Below, in pieces: positions 14,596-20,682 of a stretch of 20,682 bases of DNA; within the stretch, counting starts at the first letter, position 1; every line of letters starts with the position of its first letter. The notes beneath the pieces were generated by a model. The model searched no databases, was not told the origin of the DNA, and was given only the letters and a program-made list of their open reading frames with translations. The position numbers were made by a program, and so were the translations under genes. The stretch lies in IMG/VR virus record IMGVR_UViG_3300017917_001983, positions 1-20,682 of that record. The stretch is one strand, 5' to 3'. The DNA comes from a virus.

Positions 14596-14882
14596 TAACC
14601 GACCCTAACGTCTCTACTACCGCTTGAACTTCTCCCATGAGCACAGGTATCCGTGTCTCCACTGGTCAACAAAGGTTTACCATTGACAAAAACACTACGG
14701 CTGCCGCCGCGGGTGCTTGCCCGACAATGTATAGGATTTCTTGGACTACACGGAGGATGAGGAGTTACAGAACTACCTGGAGATGCTGCTGGGCGTCCAT
14801 TGATCAACACAGAACTATCACCTCGAGTGATAAGTCCGCCACCCATGTTCGGATCGCCTTTTCTCTGTGCTCCACCTGCCAT
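14595..14882 (-). CDS. PAAR-domain spike tip protein
   Basis: The product has 95 residues and is wholly PAAR-like: GDPNMGGGLI, then SVLINGRPAASPGSSVTPH, HCRASTRGGSRSVFVNGKPL, TSGDTDTCAHG and a final GSRDVRVG. Cys and His in these repeats bind a metal at the apex. PAAR proteins cap the gp5-type spike of contractile tails and pierce the cell envelope. No effector domain is fused. The following two genes may belong to the same tail-tip complex. Confidence 0.9.
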   Translation of the reverse strand: MAGGAQRKGDPNMGGGLITRGDSSVLINGRPAASPGSSVTPHPPCSPRNPIHCRASTRGGSRSVFVNGKPLLTSGDTDTCAHGRSSSGSRDVRVG

Positions 14883-14886
14883 TGTG

Positions 14887-15189
14887 TTATCCCATTAAAA
14901 TTTTACTGCTAACAGGCTTAATACCTGTAGTTGCTTCAATATAGCTGTCACGTACTTCATCACGTGCTAGAGCAACCATTGAACATGCTGTTTTATTTAG
15001 TGTCATGGTTTTGTCGGGATTTGCTGTAAACAAACTCATGATCATTTGAATGCCTTGCGGACCGGGTACTACCGTGAGTGGCTTGCTGATTAGGAAATTA
15101 CCTTGTTCGTCAATGTCAATTACTTTGGTAACAATTTCATCACCGTTGGAGATTTTGATAGTATAAATTAGTTCTTTTTCTAGTTGCAT
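14887..15189 (-). CDS. 100-residue protein, Sm-like fold candidate
   Basis: Starts MQLEKELIYTIKISNGDEIVTKVIDIDEQGN, a strand-turn-strand pattern with NGDEIV typical of small Sm-like barrels, then ISKPLTVVPGPQGIQMI and a C-terminal helix ending in TTG. I recall similar small proteins in T4-like marine phages. RNA binding or a structural role would both fit. The start has AAGGAAA upstream. It lies between the methyltransferase and PAAR. Confidence 0.65.
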   Translation of the reverse strand: MQLEKELIYTIKISNGDEIVTKVIDIDEQGNFLISKPLTVVPGPQGIQMIMSLFTANPDKTMTLNKTACSMVALARDEVRDSYIEATTGIKPVSSKILMG

Positions 15190-15198
15190 GATTTTTCC

Positions 15199-15789
15199 TT
15201 AAAGTTTAATTACTGCTTGTTGATAGTTGGATATTACTACTTTTAAATATTTTCCGTACATGTTTACAAATGCGTCAATTGACATTTTACATCTTTCTAA
15301 ATGATCTTCTTCGTGATCCCAAAGATAGTCATCAAACAACAACACGCCACCTTTGCGTAGGAGTCCCCAACACATAGTTGCATCTGCCAGACTGGCATGA
15401 CTGGTATGATTACCATCTAAATAGATAAAATCATACTGACGTTTTTCAGTGATTAATTGAGCCAAATTTGAATAACTGCGACCAATACGTTGATCTACAG
15501 TTTGTCCTGGTTTTTTAACTTCTGAGGTATTGGCAATGAATCGGTCCAACACAGGTTGGTTATGCGTGGAAATGGGTTCAAATGAAAATGGTTCTCTATC
15601 TGGTCCCATCCATGGATCTAAACAAGTAATAGTGCCTGTGTCACTGAGCATGTTTTCTAACATCCAACAGCTGCTGCGGCCTTCATGGCTACCTATCTCT
15701 AGAATAGAATTAACTGTTCCTAGATATTGTTTGATTCCTAAAAAGTTTGGTATATTGTGACTAAACCAGTCACCAGTAAAAGTTGTCAT
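15199..15789 (-). CDS. class I SAM-dependent methyltransferase
   Basis: The product has 196 residues. SAM motif I is ILEIGSHEGRSS (about 30-41). A later acidic strand TCLDPW carries the ribose-binding Asp. YDFIYLDGNHTS and GLLRKGGVLLFDDYLWD follow, the pattern of the Methyltransf_24 group, whose members often act on small molecules or sugars. No DNA-methylase NPPY motif is present, so it is unlikely to be a modification enzyme of adenine or cytosine. Substrate unknown. AAGGATAAT precedes the ATG, which is 1 base after the grx stop. Confidence 0.8.
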   Translation of the reverse strand: MTTFTGDWFSHNIPNFLGIKQYLGTVNSILEIGSHEGRSSCWMLENMLSDTGTITCLDPWMGPDREPFSFEPISTHNQPVLDRFIANTSEVKKPGQTVDQRIGRSYSNLAQLITEKRQYDFIYLDGNHTSHASLADATMCWGLLRKGGVLLFDDYLWDHEEDHLERCKMSIDAFVNMYGKYLKVVISNYQQAVIKL

Positions 15790-15790
15790 A

Positions 15791-16015
15791 TTATCCTTGA
15801 AAGTGTGCTTTTAATTCTGTAAATCCGCCAATTAGTTTTCCATCTAAGAAAATTTGTGGGACAGTACGAGCTGTAGGAACTGCTTCTAATAAATCTTCTT
15901 TAGTATACCCATCGCCAATTTTCTTTTCTTCAAATTCAATACCTTTTTGTTTTAACAATGCTTTGGCTTGATCACAATAAGGACAATGATACTTTGACCA
16001 TACTACTGCTTTCAT
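15791..16015 (-). CDS. grx: glutaredoxin
   Basis: I start at 16015 (74 residues, MKAVVWSKYHCPYC...), with CAGGAG seven bases upstream; the longer frame beginning at 16084 lies mostly inside nrdB. The active site is CPYC (C11-C14). The TVPQIF cis-Pro loop and the GG motif (IGGFTEL) complete the thioredoxin fold. It would pass electrons from glutathione to NrdA, whose C-terminal Cys pair is present. It is encoded right after nrdB. Confidence 0.93.
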   Translation of the reverse strand: MKAVVWSKYHCPYCDQAKALLKQKGIEFEEKKIGDGYTKEDLLEAVPTARTVPQIFLDGKLIGGFTELKAHFQG

Positions 16016-16034
16016 ATTTTTCTCCTGTCTGTTA

Positions 16035-17135
16035 TTATAAACTAGGTAATGCGTCGTAGTCAAGTGTGTCTGACATAACGCCAATTACATAGTTAGTTGA
16101 TTCGTTTTCTTGTAGTGCTGTTTGTTTATTGCTTGTGTTTACGTGTTTGTTAAACCAAGGAATTGGTGTGGTTTTTGGTGCCGGCGTTTGATATTTGATA
16201 CCAATCTCTTTAAGTGCGCCAGCGGCTGTGTAATCCACAAAATCTTTTAGGATAGCTGCATTGAGACCGATTACAGGACCAAACTTAAACAAGTAATCAG
16301 CCCACTGTTTTTCTTCACGTATGACATCTTGGTACATGGCATACACTTCTGCTTCACATTCAACTTTGGCGGCTAAGAAACGTGGATCTTCTTTAACCAC
16401 TTGGTTAATAATATAAGCTGTCCATTCTTTATGCAAGATTTCATCTTGAAGAATCAAACTAATAATATTACCATTACCAATGAATATGCGATTCTCTACC
16501 ATAGCCAAACTTGTAGCAAATGAAACCATAAAGCGGAATGCTTCTAGACCATAACTGGCATTGAGTGCTAACCAGATTGCACGAATATGTTCACGCTCAT
16601 CGATTTCTTCCCCGGCTTCCTTACGACAATTTAATAAGTGCAGTGTATCATAGTAACGACCAATGCTTGATGCCATGTCGATAATCTCTTGTGTGTCATG
16701 GATAGTATTGAATACATCCTTGGGTACGTTGTAGATATTGCGAATGATGTGACTGTAACTACGACTATGAATGTTAGTTTCAAAGAATCCCCAGTTGTAC
16801 ATCAGAGACTCTAACTCAGGAATTGAACACACCGGTGTAAATACTTGTGTAGGAGCACGACCTTGCAAACTATCTAACGCTGTTTGACGCAATAGATTTG
16901 ATGTAAAGATATGTCTCACAGTGTCAGAAGAGTCTTTAAAGTCTGCGGCATCCTTGGTTAAAGACACTTCTTCTGGCACCCAAAAAAATCCACGAGCTTC
17001 TTGTTCAAACTTTTGAATTTTATTATACTTGACTTCTTCAAAGCGTTGAATGGTTACAGGGCCAGCTGGATCTAAAAACATCTTGCGATGTAGATAATCT
17101 GTTTTAGTTCCTAGGTTATATTGTTGTTTTGACAT
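16035..17135 (-). CDS. nrdB: class Ia ribonucleotide reductase beta subunit
   Basis: With ATG at 17135 the product has 366 residues (E. coli 376). AGGAAA lies 8-10 bases upstream. Diiron ligands and the radical tyrosine are recognisable: D88 in RQTALDSLQGR, E119 and H123, Y127 in HSRSYSHIIRN, the Glu in LEAFRF and the DEILH motif. One oddity: the E-x2-H spacing of E. coli (E115/H118) is E-x3-H here because of an Asn. The C-terminus (YVIGVMSDTLDYDALPSL) should bind NrdA. The protein carries the radical used to reduce ribonucleotides. It is separated from nrdA by two carbon-metabolism genes. Confidence 0.95.
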   Translation of the reverse strand: MSKQQYNLGTKTDYLHRKMFLDPAGPVTIQRFEEVKYNKIQKFEQEARGFFWVPEEVSLTKDAADFKDSSDTVRHIFTSNLLRQTALDSLQGRAPTQVFTPVCSIPELESLMYNWGFFETNIHSRSYSHIIRNIYNVPKDVFNTIHDTQEIIDMASSIGRYYDTLHLLNCRKEAGEEIDEREHIRAIWLALNASYGLEAFRFMVSFATSLAMVENRIFIGNGNIISLILQDEILHKEWTAYIINQVVKEDPRFLAAKVECEAEVYAMYQDVIREEKQWADYLFKFGPVIGLNAAILKDFVDYTAAGALKEIGIKYQTPAPKTTPIPWFNKHVNTSNKQTALQENESTNYVIGVMSDTLDYDALPSL

Positions 17136-17136
17136 T

Positions 17137-17772
17137 TTAATAATTTCCTGACGCAAGTATTATCTTGCAAATATGTTCTAGTCTTTCAATATGCTCGTAA
17201 GCACGCCATGGGCTAGTATCAATAGCAACTACACCATGTCCTTTAATGCCTACAATATCGTAGGCTATGTTACCATCTCTGTCTAATTGTAGCATCTTAT
17301 GACACTGATCTGCAAGTTCTTGACTAATAGGAGGTACATCTCCTACATTGTGGGCAACTCGTGTGTATCTGCTAAGTTCTGGAAAACTATTTACCACAGT
17401 GCTGAGATCAATACCGGCATGCATAGCTGCTACACAATAGGTTGGGTGTACATGAACCACCACACGAACTTCGTTGGCATGTTGTCCCATTTGACGTTGT
17501 AGACCAAAATGCAAAGGTAATTCACCACTAGGTCGTAACTTTGATGATATATCTGTGTATGGTAACTCTACCCAATTAGTATCTTCATCTGGTCTTTTTG
17601 TTATACCAATTTTTTTGAACTGATCAGGTTGCAAGGTTTGCTTACGTACACCACTGGGTGTAATGTAAAAGTGGTCACGGTCATGATGACGGATGCTTAC
17701 ATTGCCATCACGACTGGTAATCCAGTTACGCTTGTAAGCGTCTACCATTATATCACAGATAGTTTCTAACAT
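17137..17772 (-). CDS. class II aldolase/adducin-family protein
   Basis: The product has 211 residues. Motifs of the FucA/AraD/MtnB family are all present: SRDGNVS (20-26), ITPSG (37-41), PSGE with the acidic residue E84, zinc ligands H107 and H109 in HVHP, and H179 in KGHGVVA. These enzymes use a divalent metal to split or epimerise sugar phosphates or, in MtnB, dehydrate methylthioribulose phosphate. I cannot tell the substrate; the PSGE and ITPSG forms fit several members. The start overlaps the aceA stop (TAATG), so the two are translated together, which suggests linked metabolism. Confidence 0.85.
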   Translation of the reverse strand: MLETICDIMVDAYKRNWITSRDGNVSIRHHDRDHFYITPSGVRKQTLQPDQFKKIGITKRPDEDTNWVELPYTDISSKLRPSGELPLHFGLQRQMGQHANEVRVVVHVHPTYCVAAMHAGIDLSTVVNSFPELSRYTRVAHNVGDVPPISQELADQCHKMLQLDRDGNIAYDIVGIKGHGVVAIDTSPWRAYEHIERLEHICKIILASGNY

Positions 17773-18977
17773 TAAAATTGATCACTTTCTGTGGAGTGTT
17801 TGTTTGCCACAGTGCTTGTTGCTCCAACTGCTTCACTGATCAAATCAAAGTAGCCAACACCAACTTCTCGTTGATGCTTGACTGTTGTGAAGCCGCGCTC
17901 TTGTGCAGCAAACTCACGTTGTTGCATTTCACTATAACCTGCCATGCCACGTTGTTTGTATGCTTCTGCCAATTCAAATGTGGCAAGATTAACACTATGA
18001 AAACCAGCCAATGTAATAAACTGAAACTTGTAACCTAATTCACCCAACTCGCGTTGGAATGACTCGCATTGATCCTCAGTCAAAAACTTGCGCCAATTAA
18101 AACTTGGTGAACAGTTATAGGCCAACTGTTGATCTGGATACACAGCGTGAATAGCATCTGCAAACTTCTTGGCCTGGGCTATGTCTGGAGTTGAGGTTTC
18201 AAACCACAATAAGTCAGCATAAGGAGCATAAGCAAGTCCACGTGCTATACAAGCATCAATACCGTTTTTAAAGTTGTAGAATCCTTCCGGTGTGCGTCCA
18301 GGAAGAATAAAATCGGCATCGGCAGGATCAATGTCACTGGTGATTAATGTAGCAGCTTCAGCGTCGGTGCGTGCCATGATAACTGTGTCAACGCCTGCTA
18401 CATCGGTTGCTAATCGTGCGGCATTTAGTGTACGGATCATTTGCTGTGTTGGTACAAGTACCTTGCCTCCTAAGTGACCGCATTTCTTTTCTGATGCTAA
18501 CTGATCTTCAAAGTGTACACCTGCGGCTCCTGCTTCGATCATATGATACATCAATTCATACGCATTTAACGCACCACCAAAACCTGCTTCAGCGTCGGCC
18601 ACAATAGGAAGGAAGTAATCAGTGGTTACTTTGCCTTCGCTGTGTTCAATTTGATCAGCACGGCGGAAAGCGTTGTTGATACCTTTGACAACACGAGGAA
18701 CTGAGTCAACTGGATACAAACTCTGATCAGGATACGTGGTGTTTTGTGTGTTGTTTGCTGCCGCTACTTGCCAACCACTCAAGTAAATTGCCTTAAGTCC
18801 TGCCTTGGCATGTTGTACAGCTTGCTGGCCGTTGTAGGCACCTAATGTATTAACATAAGGCTCTGTGGCCAGTAGTTCACGTAGCTTTGCAGCACCACGT
18901 TTGGCCAAGGTATGTTCAATTTGAATACTGCCTTGTAACTTCTTTACTGTTTCTGGAGTGTAATTTCTTTTCTTCAT
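17772..18977 (-). CDS. aceA: isocitrate lyase
   Basis: The product has 401 residues (E. coli 434), a compact bacterial type. SGWQVAAA (67-74), metal-site DAEAGFGG (128-135), the catalytic signature KKCGHLGG (164-171, Cys166) and NCSPSFNW are intact. The C-terminus retains the GVGYFDLI...SDQF tail. It splits isocitrate into succinate and glyoxylate, the first step of the glyoxylate shunt. No malate synthase is visible. It begins 12 bases after the nrdA stop with AGGAAA before its ATG, so it belongs to the reductase operon. It looks active by residues; a phage origin of transfer from a bacterium is inferred. Confidence 0.96.
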   Translation of the reverse strand: MKKRNYTPETVKKLQGSIQIEHTLAKRGAAKLRELLATEPYVNTLGAYNGQQAVQHAKAGLKAIYLSGWQVAAANNTQNTTYPDQSLYPVDSVPRVVKGINNAFRRADQIEHSEGKVTTDYFLPIVADAEAGFGGALNAYELMYHMIEAGAAGVHFEDQLASEKKCGHLGGKVLVPTQQMIRTLNAARLATDVAGVDTVIMARTDAEAATLITSDIDPADADFILPGRTPEGFYNFKNGIDACIARGLAYAPYADLLWFETSTPDIAQAKKFADAIHAVYPDQQLAYNCSPSFNWRKFLTEDQCESFQRELGELGYKFQFITLAGFHSVNLATFELAEAYKQRGMAGYSEMQQREFAAQERGFTTVKHQREVGVGYFDLISEAVGATSTVANKHSTESDQF

Positions 18978-18989
18978 GATATTTCCTAA

Positions 18990-20682
18990 TTATAATTTGC
19001 AACTTTCACAATCTTCAACATCGTCGTAGTTGATAGGCTCCAATGCTTGAACATTAGTTGGCTGTGTATTGGTTGACTTACTGCCAGCCTTGTTGATCAG
19101 GCTGTAGTAGAATGTTTTTAATCCCCAATGATGTGCTTGCATCAAGTTACGAGCAATCAATGTTGTGGGAACTTTACGATCAGCAAAATGAGCTGGGTTG
19201 TAGAATGTATTGGTAGATATTGATTGATCAGTATAGGCAGCAATCACAGCAGCTGTCTTTAGATAACCGTCGCAATCACGTTGTTCCCACATCAGTTGGT
19301 ACTTGTTTTTTAACTTGTGATATTCAGGAACTACTTGTGTCAATGATCCAGCTTTGGATTCTTTGACAGTGATCAAACTCATTGGCATTTCAATACCATT
19401 GGTTGAGTTAATAACAACCGAACTTGACTCAACTGGAGCCACTGCCATTTGTGTGGCATTGCGTACACCATACTGCTTCATTTGAGTACGTAGCGTTTCC
19501 CAGTCTAGTTCCGGTGTGAAGTCTGCTAGTTCGTTAACTCCTTGGGCACGCAATTCCCACGGGAATGTACCTTGACCATATCTTGTTTTGTCTGAGTGTA
19601 GGCAAGCACCGCGTTCCTTGGCAAGCTCTACACTGGCTTCAGTTAGATAATAGGCTTGATGTTCCATCCAAGTTTTGAGTTCTTGAAGTGCTTCTCGGTC
19701 ACCATATTTGAGTCCACGCTTGGCGTGCCAGTAGGCTAGGTTAGTTACACCGATACCAAGTGGTCGAATCTCGTCGTTACTTAACTTACTTTGAATACTT
19801 AAGAAGTCTTGGTAATCAAGGATGTTGTTAAGACTGCGGTGTAGAATGCGGCAAGCTCGGCGCATATCTTCGGGATTGCGGAAAGCACCCATGTTGATTG
19901 ATCCCAAGGTACACAATGCAATACGACCTTGATCATCGTCTAGACGTTTAAAGGGTTTGGTAGGTAACAAGATCTCACAGCATAAATTGGACTGATAGAT
20001 TGTATGAAACTCAGGGTCAAACGGTCCTTGGTTGGCTACGTTGTCAATGTACACAAGATAAATGCGTCCAGTGTCTGTGCGTTCTTTTAGTATACCACCC
20101 TTGAACACATCTTCTGCTGCCATTACTTTTTTGCGGAGGTCTGTTCTTTTTTCATAGCGGACGTAGAGTTCTTCGAATAGTTTAGTATTTGAATAGAACG
20201 CTTCAAAGAGATCCGGAACTTCGTTGGGATCAAAAAATGTAATGTTTTCTTTGTTTTTAAATCTACGCCAGAAAAAGGCCGATAGCACAACCCCATAATC
20301 CATATGGCGCACTCGCGTTTCGTCAGTGCCTTGGTTATTTTTAAGTACAATAAGGTCATCAAATTGATGATGCCATATCGGATAGAAAACAGTAGCCGAT
20401 GCATTTCTAATACCACCTTGTGAACATGAACGTAAATCTCCAAACCATTTTTTCAAGAAAGGAATCATACCTGTGTGCATGATTTCACCACCACGGATGG
20501 GAGATCCTAGTGGACGTAGTCTGCCAATCTCTAAGCCAATGCCTGCACGTTTGCTGGCATACTTGGCCATCATTTCTCCTGACGCAAAGATTGAATCTAA
20601 GTCATCATCTGATCTAATAAGAACACAGCTAGAGAACTGTTTGGTAGGAGTACCAAGACCAGCAAGCACAGGAGTAGCAAGA
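18990..20682 (-). CDS. nrdA: class Ia ribonucleotide reductase alpha subunit, 5' end outside the window
   Basis: The frame is open to the window edge, so about 200 N-terminal residues are missing; a GTG at 20669 is an internal valine and not the start. Visible residues match E. coli NrdA: the first redox Cys in QFSSCVL, Asn/Cys/Glu of the active site in NLCCEILLPT, the second redox Cys in IALCTLGSINMGAF, the FYYSL tyrosine pair and the C-terminal CESCKL that receives electrons from glutaredoxin. It reduces ribonucleoside diphosphates with NrdB. The allosteric N-terminal cone cannot be judged. Confidence 0.95.
   Translation of the reverse strand, partial: LATPVLAGLGTPTKQFSSCVLIRSDDDLDSIFASGEMMAKYASKRAGIGLEIGRLRPLGSPIRGGEIMHTGMIPFLKKWFGDLRSCSQGGIRNASATVFYPIWHHQFDDLIVLKNNQGTDETRVRHMDYGVVLSAFFWRRFKNKENITFFDPNEVPDLFEAFYSNTKLFEELYVRYEKRTDLRKKVMAAEDVFKGGILKERTDTGRIYLVYIDNVANQGPFDPEFHTIYQSNLCCEILLPTKPFKRLDDDQGRIALCTLGSINMGAFRNPEDMRRACRILHRSLNNILDYQDFLSIQSKLSNDEIRPLGIGVTNLAYWHAKRGLKYGDREALQELKTWMEHQAYYLTEASVELAKERGACLHSDKTRYGQGTFPWELRAQGVNELADFTPELDWETLRTQMKQYGVRNATQMAVAPVESSSVVINSTNGIEMPMSLITVKESKAGSLTQVVPEYHKLKNKYQLMWEQRDCDGYLKTAAVIAAYTDQSISTNTFYNPAHFADRKVPTTLIARNLMQAHHWGLKTFYYSLINKAGSKSTNTQPTNVQALEPINYDDVEDCESCKL

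Noticed and set aside
16016-16084. Longer glutaredoxin with 23 extra N-terminal residues
   Set aside because: The extension runs into nrdB coding sequence, while the ATG at 16015 has CAGGAG upstream and starts the thioredoxin fold directly.
20667-20669. GTG start of a short NrdA
   Set aside because: The frame continues upstream to the window edge with sequence matching internal NrdA, so the gene is simply cut by the window.

Overview
The window looks like part of the genome of a T4-like (tailed, myovirus-type) phage of an aquatic bacterium. Every gene I can support lies on the minus strand. Genes are tightly packed with ATGA or TAATG stop/start overlaps, and many are very small. Recognisable T4-type functions are an ATP-dependent DNA ligase, class Ia ribonucleotide reductase (NrdA, NrdB) with a glutaredoxin, a PAAR spike-tip protein, and an exact T4-type late promoter (TATAAATA). 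There is no integrase, tRNA, CRISPR array or insertion sequence. The host cannot be named from this sequence: the base composition is moderately AT-rich and the host-like genes (groES, groEL, clpX, rpsU, aceA) look proteobacterial.

Layout in transcription order (right to left). (1) 20682-15199, metabolism: nrdA (5' end outside the window), aceA (isocitrate lyase), a class II aldolase-family gene, nrdB, grx and a SAM methyltransferase. The two carbon-metabolism genes sit between the two reductase subunits. (2) 15189-12626, virion: a small Sm-like candidate protein, PAAR, and two Ala/Thr/Asn-rich proteins that are probably structural. (3) 12629-8948, accessory: three sigma70-type promoters, one terminator, small unknown genes and the DNA ligase. 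(4) 8951-2247, one long operon from a near-consensus promoter: about eleven small membrane, Cys-rich or very acidic proteins, a 503-residue membrane/coiled-coil protein, ClpX and ribosomal protein S21. (5) 2232-1: a late promoter with a 5' hairpin, an 11-codon mini-ORF, a sigma70 promoter whose spacer is a palindrome, groES-groEL, then a second copy of the late leader and the start of a further gene that leaves the window.

The encoded functions suggest a phage that carries its own host-takeover kit: dNTP synthesis (NrdAB, Grx), carbon rerouting (isocitrate lyase and an aldolase), translation (S21), unfolding/proteolysis (ClpX) and folding (GroESL). The most unusual points are the nrdA-aceA-aldolase-nrdB order, the groESL cassette bracketed by two copies of a late leader, the operator-like palindrome inside the groES promoter, a ClpX that keeps its ClpP-docking IGF motif but has lost the RKH substrate loop, and a predicted leaderless start for the long accessory operon.
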